Assembly (NCBI RefSeq): GCF_001792775.2
Contig: NZ_MLGE02000010.1
Location: forward strand, 23,452-87,451
Origin: Staphylococcus pseudintermedius
GTDB lineage: Bacteria; Bacillota; Bacilli; Staphylococcales; Staphylococcaceae
Length of the DNA: 64,000 nt
Direction: 5' to 3'
The translations under genes and the position numbers were made by a program. The notes beneath the pieces were generated by a model. It was not told the origin of the DNA and searched no databases. It saw only the letters and a program-made list of their open reading frames with translations. Below, piece after piece: positions 10,253 to 18,664 of the stretch (its first letter is position 1; each line of letters starts with the position of its first letter).

Positions 10253-10345
10253 ACAGTTAATATGAATGTTTAAATTTAGATAAAGGCAGGTTTATAGAAT
10301 AACCTCATTAAAAATACATCAAAAATTGTGTCCGAGCCGCTAGAT

Positions 10346-11068
10346 TCATTTTCTCTTACGCGCACGATCCACTAATACTTGTTTGGCTTGTTCTTCTTCC
10401 GCATTATCAATATGGAGTGGTTCGAACGGAATGCCTTTTCGTTCTGCAGCGGCTTTCAATAAATAGTCCGTCATCTCATGGTTTTTCGGTAAAATCGGCC
10501 CATGTAAATACGTCCCTAACAAGTTTTTATAATGAATCCCTTCTTTAAAGTCGGTATCATTATTACCGTAACCGTGCGTCACAGTGCCTAATGTATCATA
10601 ATCATGGTACGTGCGACCGCCATGATTTTCAAAACCGACGATAGTGCCAAACGTATCACTTTCGATCACGATATCACCTGTTAGACGCTCTTTTTTTGAT
10701 TCTGTATAAAAGTCTAAAATGTGTAAGCCTTCGAGTTCTTGCCCATCCGGTGTAATATACTTTTCACCCAAAAACTGGTATCCCCCACAAACTGTGAGAC
10801 CCGGTAAGCCATCTTCTATTGCTGCTTTCAATTCCGTTTTAATTTTGCGTAGTGATTCCGTAGCCAAACTTTGTTCACGGTCACTTCCACCACCGATGAA
10901 GAAAATATCCGCTTTAGAAAGGTCGACATTCTCAGTATCATTTACATCAACAACGTTAAGATGAATACCACGCTTTTTGGCACGATATTTCAACGCCATA
11001 ATGTTGCCAATATCACTATATAAATTGAGTTTGTCTGGCATAAAATGATAGACAGTGAGTTCATGCAT
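10346..11068 (-). CDS. gatD: Lipid II isoglutaminyl synthase, glutaminase subunit GatD
   Basis: Class I glutamine amidotransferase (CobB/CobQ-like) that supplies ammonia to MurT for amidation of D-glutamate in the peptidoglycan stem peptide. The catalytic nucleophile C94 is in [11 protein letters not shown] and the catalytic H189 is in GTYLHGP, the same numbers as in the S. aureus enzyme. Length 240. The start is 1 base from the murT stop, so the pair is an operon with translational coupling. The amidation lowers net negative charge and is needed for efficient cross-linking and beta-lactam resistance. Confidence 0.95.
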   Translation of the reverse strand: MHELTVYHFMPDKLNLYSDIGNIMALKYRAKKRGIHLNVVDVNDTENVDLSKADIFFIGGGSDREQSLATESLRKIKTELKAAIEDGLPGLTVCGGYQFLGEKYITPDGQELEGLHILDFYTESKKERLTGDIVIESDTFGTIVGFENHGGRTYHDYDTLGTVTHGYGNNDTDFKEGIHYKNLLGTYLHGPILPKNHEMTDYLLKAAAERKGIPFEPLHIDNAEEEQAKQVLVDRARKRK

Positions 11069-11069
11069 A

Positions 11070-12380
11070 TTAATCGACCTCCTTAAATGAACGATTCAGT
11101 TGTTCGAGCATTGGTGCTAATGATGTGTAGTTCGGTATCGCAACTGTAAAACTGTTGTAGTCCATCGTCAGCGCCGTTGCTTTATAAATGTCTTTTTCTA
11201 AAATAATCGGTGCTGTCACTTCCGCAAGTTTTAATCGCAATTGCAATTCTTCCGCTCGTGAACCTGTTACAATGATTGCTTCTATCGTTTGTTCATTTAA
11301 CTTTTCAAAGTCAGCATCATAAATCCATGACGTATCCCGACCATCAGCTGCAAAGTCGTTCAGGCTCAAGACATACACTTTTGATTCATCTAACTTTTCA
11401 CCCATAGCAATCGATGCGTTCATGCCAGCCGGGTTTTTCGCCAAGTTAATCAGTGCCTTTTTCTGTCCTTTTTCGAAATACTGCATACGACCATTATCTG
11501 AAGTATACGTTTCAAAACCTTTACGAATCGATGTATCACTTAAACCTAATTCTCTTAATACTGTATATGCTGCAAGTGCATTGTATGCGTTAAAGTCACC
11601 TGCAATTTTCATATTAAAGGTCGTGTCATTGACCGTCATTTCAATAAAGGGGTCCACAGTAAATGAAGCAATCTCATATTGCGGTGTCTCTCGCTTAAAG
11701 CCACAATGACATGTGTAATGACCGAGTTGGTTATAATGAATGTGGGAATAATTCAGCAGTGACCCACAGTTCGGACAATAACGACTCTCATTCATCGTGG
11801 ACTGTTCAAATTCGTACGCATGGGCTTGCATCCCATAATATGTGACATGATCACTTGCGATTTTCAAACGTGTCACAAATGGATCGTCAGCATTTAATAA
11901 TAACTGAATGCCTTTATTTTCAATGGCTGAAATAATGCCATTTACCATAATATCGATTTCGCCAAACCGGTCCATTTGATCTCTGAAAAAGTTTGTAAAT
12001 ACCATTTTAGTAGGTGTCATTTCATTTAAAACACGTGGAATAGAGCCTTCATCAATTTCAATGATGGCGATTTTCGTTTGAGGTGTCGATTGGACGATGA
12101 AAGCTGAAGTGATCCCAGCAGCCATGTTCGCACCTTCATTGTTATGAATAATTTCGATATGATTTGCTTTAAGCGTATGACCGATTAAATTCGATGTCGT
12201 TGTTTTACCATTTGTACCACTAACAAACACGACTTCATCCACACGGCCAGCCAGTTTACGTAAAATATTTTGATCAATTTTGCGCGCAACTTGGCCTGGT
12301 AAATCTGTTCCTTTACGCCCTGTTGCACGACTTGCTTTTCTTGCGAGCTTTGCCATATTAATTGCTGTCCATTGTCTCAT
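11070..12380 (-). CDS. murT: Lipid II isoglutaminyl synthase, synthase subunit MurT
   Basis: Mur-ligase-type ATPase that amidates the alpha-carboxyl of D-glutamate on lipid II using ammonia from GatD. P-loop SGTNGKT at residues 54-60; a Cys4 zinc ribbon insertion (C202, C205, C224, C226) typical of MurT; C-terminal DUF1727 domain that docks GatD. The frame is open to 12389, but GGAGGAG lies only 1-2 bases from that ATG and about 10 bases from ATG 12380; starting there gives 436 residues and the family N-terminus MRQWTAI. Confidence 0.95.
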   Translation of the reverse strand: MRQWTAINMAKLARKASRATGRKGTDLPGQVARKIDQNILRKLAGRVDEVVFVSGTNGKTTTSNLIGHTLKANHIEIIHNNEGANMAAGITSAFIVQSTPQTKIAIIEIDEGSIPRVLNEMTPTKMVFTNFFRDQMDRFGEIDIMVNGIISAIENKGIQLLLNADDPFVTRLKIASDHVTYYGMQAHAYEFEQSTMNESRYCPNCGSLLNYSHIHYNQLGHYTCHCGFKRETPQYEIASFTVDPFIEMTVNDTTFNMKIAGDFNAYNALAAYTVLRELGLSDTSIRKGFETYTSDNGRMQYFEKGQKKALINLAKNPAGMNASIAMGEKLDESKVYVLSLNDFAADGRDTSWIYDADFEKLNEQTIEAIIVTGSRAEELQLRLKLAEVTAPIILEKDIYKATALTMDYNSFTVAIPNYTSLAPMLEQLNRSFKEVD

Positions 12381-12513
12381 ATTCAACATTCTCCTCCGAT
12401 TTCCTACAATATTATATCATGGTGACACAAATTACCAAATAAAAAGATAATCGCTCAACATCGACTGACGACCGATGTACATTTTGATAAAAAACTCTTA
12501 ATACAACGTTCTT

Positions 12514-12543
12514 TTGAATATTGTTCACAATATAGGGTACAAT
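12514..12543 (+). promoter_or_regulatory. Predicted ftnA promoter with overlapping palindrome
   Basis: TTGAAT (12514-12519), 18-base spacer, TACAAT (12538-12543), 33 bases before the ftnA start. Between the two boxes lies a perfect 7-2-7 inverted repeat, ATATTGT-TC-ACAATAT (12518-12533), in a classical repressor position. In S. aureus ftnA is controlled by PerR, whose box is a 7-1-7 repeat of different sequence, so I do not name the regulator. Confidence 0.55.
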
Positions 12544-12576
12544 GAATAAATACCAAAGATTTTAGGGGTGATTGAT

Positions 12577-13080
12577 ATGTTAAATGAAAAATTATTAAAT
12601 GCATTAAATCGTCAAATGAACCATGAATTTTTTGCAGCACATGCTTATATGGCGATGGCTTCTTACTGTGATTATCATTCGTACGAGGGCTTTGCGAATT
12701 TTTACATCCAACAGGCAAAAGAAGAACGTTTCCATGGTCAAAAAATTTATGATTACATTAACGACCGTGGAGAACAAGCCGTTTTCAGTCAACTTGACGC
12801 ACCAAAAGTTGAGTTCAACAGCATTCTTGAAACATTTGAAGACGGTTTAAAACAAGAGCAAGATGTGACACACCGTTTTTATGATTTATCTGAAATTGCA
12901 CATGAATATAAAGATTATGCGACAATTTCATTTTTAAATTGGTTTTTAGATGAACAAGTGGAAGAAGAATCAATGTTCGAAACACACATCGATTATTTAA
13001 AACGTATTGGTGATGATTCAAATGCGCTTTATCTTTATGAAAAAGAATTAGCGGCACGTAAATTTGAAGTTGAAGTATAA
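12577..13080 (+). CDS. ftnA: Ferritin FtnA
   Basis: Iron-storage protein that oxidises Fe(II) and stores it in a 24-subunit shell. Ferroxidase-centre residues are visible: E17 in [11 protein letters not shown], and E50 and H53 in AKEERFHGQ, with further Glu residues in the ELSEIA-like helix and EQVEEE. Length is 167 residues against 166 in S. aureus. The frame begins at a GTG (12568) that lies inside the ribosome-binding sequence AGGGGTG, so ATG 12577 is chosen. A terminator follows the gene. Confidence 0.95.
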   Translation: MLNEKLLNALNRQMNHEFFAAHAYMAMASYCDYHSYEGFANFYIQQAKEERFHGQKIYDYINDRGEQAVFSQLDAPKVEFNSILETFEDGLKQEQDVTHRFYDLSEIAHEYKDYATISFLNWFLDEQVEEESMFETHIDYLKRIGDDSNALYLYEKELAARKFEVEV

Positions 13081-13114
13081 ACAATCCTTATAGACCAAAT
13101 TTACTTTCCGCATA

Positions 13115-13154
13115 AAAGGCTAGGTAAACACCCTTGTAACCTAGCCTTTCTTTC
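13115..13154 (+). terminator. Terminator of ftnA
   Basis: Stem AAAGGCTAGGT (13115-13125, allowing one shift) with ACCTAGCCTTT (13139-13149), followed by CTTTCT. It is 35 bases after the ftnA stop codon. Confidence 0.85.
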
Positions 13155-13368
13155 TACAGATATAGAACATGGCTTTCTGGCAAAAATCCCCTACTGAATG
13201 CTAAACTGGACAAATTTGTACTTAACTTGTTCTCATTTCTTGATTGGTTTCAAATACCGAGAATGAAATCTTATTCATTTTTCCACAAACCGCTTCAACA
13301 TCATCTTATTTTTATCTCTCGTCCAAATGTGCTAATATTTAGCTATTATTTTGAAAGGAAGTATGGCT

Positions 13369-13929
13369 ATGATGGAAAATAGTTTTGTTGCGCTCGATTT
13401 TGAAACTGCCAATTATAAACGGACGAGCATTTGTTCAGTCGGTATGGTGAAAGTTGTCGCCAATGAGATTGTAGAAACTTTTTATACGTTAGTAAATCCG
13501 AATGATTTTTTTGCAGCACGTAATATTGAAGTTCACGGTATTCAAGCAAAAGACGTACAACATTCGCCAAATTTTGCGTACGTGTATCCCTACATGATGC
13601 AATTTATAGGCGATCTTCCAGTCGTTGCACATAATGCCGCCTTTGATATGTCAGTCCTGCACGCCAGCATCCAAGCAGAAAACCTCATCACGCCACCAAT
13701 GACTTACTTTTGTTCATATCAACTCGCAAAAAGGACGGTATCTGCACGTCGCCATGGCTTAAAACATATGATGTCTCATTTCAATCTTGATTTTCATGGT
13801 CATCATGATGCTTTAAATGACGCGAAAGCCTGTGCAATGATTACGTATCGTTTGCTGAAACACTATCCTAGCCTTAACAATGTCCTCCAAGTTTATGGCA
13901 AGCAACTGACTGATAAAGATATGTTATAA
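13369..13929 (+). CDS. DnaQ-like 3'-5' exonuclease domain protein
   Basis: Exonuclease of the DEDDh type (epsilon-subunit-like). Motif Exo I is D10/E12 in VALDFETAN; the middle motif is [10 protein letters not shown]; and the last motif is [14 protein letters not shown], with the DEDDh histidine and final Asp. At 186 residues it is a stand-alone domain with a C-terminal tail, as in other staphylococci. Several in-frame starts exist (TTG 13351, ATG 13363, 13369, 13372); spacing from GAAAGGA (13353-13359) favours 13369 or 13372. Its 3' end overlaps the convergent dinB gene by 6 bases. Confidence 0.85.
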   Translation: MMENSFVALDFETANYKRTSICSVGMVKVVANEIVETFYTLVNPNDFFAARNIEVHGIQAKDVQHSPNFAYVYPYMMQFIGDLPVVAHNAAFDMSVLHASIQAENLITPPMTYFCSYQLAKRTVSARRHGLKHMMSHFNLDFHGHHDALNDAKACAMITYRLLKHYPSLNNVLQVYGKQLTDKDML

Positions 13930-14994
13930 AAAGTCATAAATCGTCATGTTTCTGAAAAAGGCATCTTGCAAACCGCCTGCCGTCACACCGACTAAACGAA
14001 TCGGGACTTCTGCTTCTTTCAATTCATAATATAAATCATATGCAATGCGATATATTTCATCGGCATCTTGGACAGGCGTGATTAAACTTTGTTGCTTGGA
14101 AAAATTTTCAAAGCGATGTGTTTTAATTTTTACTGTGACCGTACGTCCTGCCTGATTCATTTTTTCGAGACGCTGTGCAATTTTCTCGCTTAACATTTCT
14201 ATTTTTTGTAAAATTTCTTCGTCATCGTTCGTATCGAGTGAAAATGTCCGTTCCGCCCCTACAGTTTTCCGAATTCTTTCCGCTTTTACTTCTCTATCAT
14301 CATAGCCGCGTACACGTTGATATAACTGATGTCCTCGTTTACCGAATAAATAGACCAGTTCGCGCTCAGATTTTTCGTATAAGTCTTGACCATTATAAAT
14401 CCCTTTTGCATGCATTTTTTCTTTTGATGCTTTGCCAATACCTGGAAAGTCACCGATATCGAGTTGCATTAATATGTCGTGTACATTTTGGTAATCAATT
14501 ACCGTCAGACCATTTGGCTTGTTCATCCCACTTGCGAGCTTTGCTAAAAATTTATTATAAGATACACCTGCGCTCGCTGTCAGTTGTGTTTGATTATAAA
14601 TATCGCGGCGAATATATTCCGCAATTTTTGAAGCTGGGAGGTCTGGACGAACAAGTTCTGTAATATCCAGATAGGCTTCATCAAGTGAAAGCGGCTCGAC
14701 CAATTCAGTATAACTTTTAAATATTTCCATAATTTGTTGTGATACTTCACGGTAGGCTTCAAACCGTGGTGTGACATAATAACCATTCGGACACAGTTGA
14801 TAAGCACGCGCCATGGGCATAGCTGAATGAACACCAAAGGCACGCGCTTCATAGGATGCTGTAGAGACAACACCGCGTCCACTCGCTTTACCACCGACAA
14901 TGACTGGCTTGCCTCGTAAACTCGGATGATCTCTCACTTCGACTTGTGCGAAGAAAAAGTCCATATCAATATGAATGATTCGCCGCTCTTTCAC
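13924..14994 (-). CDS. dinB: DNA polymerase IV (Y family)
   Basis: Error-prone translesion polymerase. Catalytic carboxylates are seen at D10 ([12 protein letters not shown]) and D105/E106 ([13 protein letters not shown]); the steric-gate aromatic is in the first motif. Helix-hairpin-helix region around [15 protein letters not shown] and a little-finger domain follow. Length 356 is typical. No beta-clamp motif was scored. The gene converges on the exonuclease gene with a 6-base overlap, so the two stop regions are shared on opposite strands. Confidence 0.96.
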   Translation of the reverse strand: MKERRIIHIDMDFFFAQVEVRDHPSLRGKPVIVGGKASGRGVVSTASYEARAFGVHSAMPMARAYQLCPNGYYVTPRFEAYREVSQQIMEIFKSYTELVEPLSLDEAYLDITELVRPDLPASKIAEYIRRDIYNQTQLTASAGVSYNKFLAKLASGMNKPNGLTVIDYQNVHDILMQLDIGDFPGIGKASKEKMHAKGIYNGQDLYEKSERELVYLFGKRGHQLYQRVRGYDDREVKAERIRKTVGAERTFSLDTNDDEEILQKIEMLSEKIAQRLEKMNQAGRTVTVKIKTHRFENFSKQQSLITPVQDADEIYRIAYDLYYELKEAEVPIRLVGVTAGGLQDAFFRNMTIYDFL

Positions 14995-15098
14995 ATAAGC
15001 CCCTCCTTTCTATCTCTTCATTTTTATCCACTTTTTGATTGCCCTTTCAAAAACAAAGAACCTTCACACGCCAGTAAAAACGCGGAAGATCCATCCTA

Positions 15099-15641
15099 TC
15101 AATGTGCAGTTCGTTCAGCTGGTTTTTTGCGAGAAACCAATAACCCTGCTTCAGTCATTTCAATATATTGTGCTTTTTTATCTCTTAACGCTAAAAAGAC
15201 TAAGTAGAACGACAATAGGCTATAACCCATATAAATCGCAAACGTAAAAATAATCGACGTATAGGGCATATTAATAAATACAATAAACAACAACATCCCA
15301 ACTAACGCAACGGGCATTAACATCACAGTAGAAAATGTCATTCGGTTGAAGTAATATTGCGGAAGAAATGTTAATAAGACACCGTTTTTCACCTGGTAAC
15401 GACGTGTCTTCACGGACATTATTTTGAGTAATATCGTCTTAATCCCTTCATGACATAACACTGTCACTAAAAATCCAATGATTCCTATGAAAAGGTTGGT
15501 TGAAAAGTGTTGCTCTTGTAATGAAATTGCCGCCATCGACCATTTGTAACTTAATACAATGAACGCAAGAATGACAATAAATTGAAGTAATAAAAAACGT
15601 TTCATGATCTGTTGATTTTGAAATAGATCAATTTTATACAT
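15099..15641 (-). CDS. DUF3267-family membrane protein
   Basis: A 180-residue membrane protein with about four hydrophobic segments (about 15-32, 50-68, 105-125, 128-148). It resembles the DUF3267 family, which often carries an HExxH-type motif; here the corresponding stretch reads CHEGIKTILL (H64, E65), without the second histidine, so a zinc protease activity is doubtful. Start ATG 15641 has GAGGGTG before it. It marks the right-hand core neighbour of dinB and the boundary of the accessory cassette that follows. Confidence 0.65.
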   Translation of the reverse strand: MYKIDLFQNQQIMKRFLLLQFIVILAFIVLSYKWSMAAISLQEQHFSTNLFIGIIGFLVTVLCHEGIKTILLKIMSVKTRRYQVKNGVLLTFLPQYYFNRMTFSTVMLMPVALVGMLLFIVFINMPYTSIIFTFAIYMGYSLLSFYLVFLALRDKKAQYIEMTEAGLLVSRKKPAERTAH

Positions 15642-15721
15642 GCATTCACCCTCTTATGATGTATCGTTAGGCTTCATGGTCATTCTTATTATACCCTAGC
15701 TATGCAAGCAAATTGTAAGAC

Positions 15722-15957
15722 TTAAGCCCTAAATTTATCCCATCGATCACAATGTTCATTTACTTCCATATTCATGAGGTGTTGAAGACACATTTCAGCT
15801 AATAGTTTAGCACTTTTCATCAGATTTTGAAATATTTCAATCTTACAGAGGATATCTCCTTTTTGCTTCAACTCCAAATATCATTTATATAGTAGGACCA
15901 TTCATAGATATTGATTTGCATACATTTGACATCGTTTTGCTCATTGATTAAGTGCAA
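15722..15957 (-). pseudogene. Possible remnant of a small unidentified gene (frameshifted)
   Basis: The 5' part is a minus-strand frame entering near 15957 and stopping at a TGA near 15868; the 3' part is a 51-codon frame from TTG 15877 to TAA at 15722-15724. The 3' frame has a protein-like composition (QNLMKSAKLLAEMCLQHLMN), with no good ribosome-binding site for either part. I do not recognise the family. It could also be two chance frames. Confidence 0.3.
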
Positions 15958-15985
15958 AAAAGACACTTATATGTTATAAGTGCCT
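15957..15985 (-). terminator. Terminator after the radical SAM/MFS cassette
   Basis: Read on the minus strand: GGCACTTATA, short AT-rich loop, TATAAGTGTC, then TTTTTT. It is about 46 bases after the end of the (frameshifted) MFS gene and would end its transcript. Confidence 0.8.
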
Positions 15986-16030
15986 CATCATGTGATTATA
16001 TGGACTGTAGAAAAATGCACACATGAAATG

Positions 16031-17208
16031 TCAGACGATTTGCTTTCTTTTTTTAAATACTAGCAAACACGCCAATAATAAACAAATGACGACAATCCAA
16101 AAACTGAAGATTACCCCAAAAACATGAGTGATTGAACTCATCACAAAAACAAAACTTGAAAATGCGAGTGTAGAGATGACCTCAAATACAGAAAAAACAT
16201 TGACCAAATCTGCTTCATCCACAATTTCCTGTAAAAAACGCGTTCTGCTATTTCTTTTAACTGAGAAAGCACACCCATAATTAATGAGAATATTAAAAAA
16301 GCCCAAGCATTCTTAAATTCAATAATTAAAACTGTTACTATAGCCATGAAGATTAAAGAAAAAAAGATGCTTTGCCATTTATATTGCAGTATTTTGTCTG
16401 ATAATCGAAAAACGATGATAGCGCTTAACAAAATACCAATAGAATAAGTGGTATTTGCATATCCCCAATAACTTTCATCTTTATGCAAGTATTCATTCAC
16501 AAACACTAGAATAACCGATGACACCCAGATCGTATTCGCCAATATTTCTAAAAGATTCGCTTGTACAAAAAATCGTAGTTTAGGCTCAACAATGATTAAG
16601 CGCCATCCCCTCGTCAATGTTTCTATATTTGTCTCAGATTTTATCACTTTTGTTTTGACAGCTGGTAACATCAAAAATAGAATTGTGGATATGACATATA
16701 AAAATAAAATGATTACAGTACTCATTATCAAACCTAAAGTGGCATATAATAATCCACCTAATCCCCACCCCACTAGTTCTACACCTTCACCACTCATTGA
16801 AAGCGCGGCATTGGTTTTTCCTAAATCTGTTGCATAGATTGGCACGATGGCAAAAGCTACAGGTGCTTCAAATCCATCAAGTATAGAAATTGTAACAACA
16901 AAAAAGTACAAAATCGAAATATCAATCACTTCGCTATAACACATTAACCCAAGAAGTAATCCTAGCGAAATCGTTTTACACAATTGTGTATATGAAAGCA
17001 CCCGATTTAATAACATTTTTTTGGTAACTAAAGGGACTAAAAAACTTGCAATAAAAGAAGATAAACCTATCAGAATAGGCACCATTGATGTCGCAATGAC
17101 TGACTTTGTGATGGTGAATACATTTGCAATGACTACAACTCTAAGAAACACATCAGCTAAATTACTAACTGCTTGAGAAATCAATAATTGTTTGATTGCC
17201 TTAGTCAT
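16031..17208 (-). pseudogene. MFS exporter, broken by a one-base frameshift
   Basis: Major facilitator superfamily transporter of the MFS_3/enterobactin-exporter-like type with about 12 membrane helices. The first frame (from ATG 17208) carries about 320 residues of normal MFS sequence to SLIMGVLSQLKEIAER, then reads into an unrelated tail and stops at 16141. The correct continuation (EIVDEADLVNVFSVFEV... to KKRKQIV, stop at 16031) lies in another frame. The switch is at a run of six A on the plus strand (16233-16238); one more base gives a single frame of 392 residues, and 1178+1 divides by three. It begins 30 bases after the radical SAM gene, so they form one operon. Confidence 0.85.
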
Positions 17209-17238
17209 TTCTGTTCAGTTTCTCCCTTACTTGTGGAA

Positions 17239-18414
17239 TTAAAATGGCCTCCACAAACTTTTCAAATTCCTTTTTTCCATCTCACATTGTTTAACAAAAT
17301 CAATGTCAGCAGATAACTTACACCCACCAGAACAAAAACCGCCTATATGACAAATCTGACAATCTTTATAATCTAAGAAGCTTTTTGTTTCATGTTGGTA
17401 GTTCATTAAATCAATATCTTTTAAGTTTCCTAAAATATATTGAGGGCGCCCTACTGTTACAGTACATCTAAACAAATTAAGTTCATTGTCAATATAGAAA
17501 ACTCTATCATAGGGAGACACGTTCCAGCAGTAATGATATGTGCCTTTAATTTGAGATTCATTAAAAGACAAGTTCAATTTATCAGTTAAGTTCTTGCACG
17601 TTTGAATAAAGCCTGCATGAAGGTTTGATGGTACTGGTTTAGGTATTTTCATTAATTGTAGAAGTATATCAGTCTCAGAAACAATATATTCATCATAACC
17701 AGTATCAAAAAGGCGATCGTCAACCCTTCCGATATTCCAATGAAAATTCCACTTTGAAAAATACCCTTTGTCGAAAAAATAGTGATAGATTGGCAACAGT
17801 TCACTTAAATTATTTCTATCAAAATTTGTCCCCACATCTACAACTATATGATAGTGTAATAATAAATCAGTAACAGCTAATAATTCCTCAACATTGTTTG
17901 CAACTTTCGTTATTTTAATTGTCTCATTATATTTGTCCGGTAACGTATTAATAGTAATTGCTATAACAGATATAATACTTCTATGTATCACTATCTTTTT
18001 GGCAAAATAAGGCAAAAAGCTTCCGTTAGTAGTAATGTCTATCTTCAATTTGTTTTCAACACAATATTGAAAAACTCTATCAATAATTTTTTCATTTTGT
18101 GGCAATAGTGGTTCCCCACCAAATAACCCAATAGAAACATCAACTTCTGGATTTTGATAAAGGATTAATGAAATCTTATCTAAAATTTTTTCAAGTGCTT
18201 CTATAGTTATTGGTTTTCTAACGAGATGATCATAGTTCTGCTGAAAACAATAACTACATCTTAAATTACAAGAATAAGTAATTGCTAAAGATATTTGTAT
18301 TTTCTTTTTTGACTCTGATAACAAAAGTTCATTATAAAGTGTATCAGAAGAAAATTGATTTTTATTAGAAGAAGGTGTATCCAACCATTCACGTAATCTA
18401 TAATCAAATTCCAT
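17239..18414 (-). CDS. Radical SAM/SPASM protein, probable peptide maturase
   Basis: A 391-residue radical SAM enzyme. The 4Fe-4S/SAM motif is C49-x3-C53-x2-C56 (SCNLRCSYCF), and GGEP is at 99-102. The C-terminal SPASM domain has seven cysteines in the standard spacing: C296, C317, C352, C355, C361, C365, C377, which bind auxiliary clusters. Enzymes with this architecture usually modify a ribosomally made peptide (RiPP) or mature a sulfatase; the linked MFS exporter favours a peptide product. No precursor gene is obvious. The gene is AT-rich compared with its neighbours, and its start has only a weak ribosome-binding site. Confidence 0.85.
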   Translation of the reverse strand: MEFDYRLREWLDTPSSNKNQFSSDTLYNELLLSESKKKIQISLAITYSCNLRCSYCFQQNYDHLVRKPITIEALEKILDKISLILYQNPEVDVSIGLFGGEPLLPQNEKIIDRVFQYCVENKLKIDITTNGSFLPYFAKKIVIHRSIISVIAITINTLPDKYNETIKITKVANNVEELLAVTDLLLHYHIVVDVGTNFDRNNLSELLPIYHYFFDKGYFSKWNFHWNIGRVDDRLFDTGYDEYIVSETDILLQLMKIPKPVPSNLHAGFIQTCKNLTDKLNLSFNESQIKGTYHYCWNVSPYDRVFYIDNELNLFRCTVTVGRPQYILGNLKDIDLMNYQHETKSFLDYKDCQICHIGGFCSGGCKLSADIDFVKQCEMEKRNLKSLWRPF

Positions 18415-18433
18415 TTCTTAATCTTATATCTTT

Positions 18434-18463
18434 AATATAGCGTATGAATACAGAATATGTAAA
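18434..18463 (-). promoter_or_regulatory. Predicted promoter of the radical SAM/MFS cassette
   Basis: On the minus strand TTTACA (18458-18463), 18-base spacer, TATATT (18434-18439). It lies about 20 bases before the ATG at 18414, which would give a leader of only about 15 bases. Confidence 0.5.
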
Positions 18464-18504
18464 TGTGTATTTTGAATATTCAGAACAATGATTTTATTTT
18501 ATAT

Positions 18505-18537
18505 TTAGAATAACTTCAAAACTTCATTACTCGCCAT
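18505..18537 (-). other. Ten-codon ORF upstream of the radical SAM gene (weak precursor candidate)
   Basis: ATG GCG AGT AAT ... TTC TAA encodes MASNEVLKLF. It is on the same strand, 91 bases before the radical SAM start. There is no convincing ribosome-binding site (AGAGA directly adjoining the ATG), and a predicted promoter lies between it and the enzyme gene. A second frame overlapping it ends in SREWRVMKF. Recorded because precursors of this enzyme class can be very short; more likely a chance frame. Confidence 0.15.
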
Positions 18538-18601
18538 TCTCTAGAGATTAACACTGTCAAATCAGTTCCAGTATCAACGCTCCTAAAATAGCACCAAAAC
18601 A

Positions 18602-18643
18602 AAAAAGGGTTCTAAGTCACATTCTCAAAAATGTTCTCAAAAA
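18602..18643 (-). terminator. Terminator of rlmD
   Basis: Minus strand: AAGGGTT (about 18641-18647), an internal loop containing two TTTTGAGAA repeats, AGAACCCTT, then a T run ending at 18601. It starts about 20 bases after the rlmD stop. Confidence 0.75.
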
Positions 18644-18664
18644 CCCTTGAGTGATTAATCTATA

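Larger units (their letters stand above)
9378..10345. other. Gene-free stretch of about 970 bp with nested inverted repeats
   Basis: No gene is visible. The stretch contains one full copy (9508-9648) and one short copy (10186-10252) of the dispersed palindromic element. Each lies inside another inverted repeat: GGGAATGGGAC...AATTTTGAT at 9430-9453 pairs imperfectly with ATCAAAAATTTTTATCCCCATTC near 9697-9719, and ATAAACCTGCC at 10151-10161 pairs with GGCAGGTTTAT at about 10285-10295. Two further hairpins are at 9763-9795 (GTAGGA/TCCTAC) and 9989-10026 (AAATGGAG/CTCCATTT). Confidence 0.65.
15642..16030. other. Boundary region of the accessory cassette with decayed coding remnants
   Basis: No intact gene. 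On the minus strand two overlapping frames read as protein-like: a frame from about 15957 to a TGA near 15868 (containing INEQNDVKCMQINIYEWSYY) and a frame from TTG 15877 to TAA 15722 (containing LAEMCLQHLMNMEVNEHC and ending CDRWDKFRA). They look like one small gene split by a frameshift. A terminator for the MFS gene lies at 15957-15985. Confidence 0.5.
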
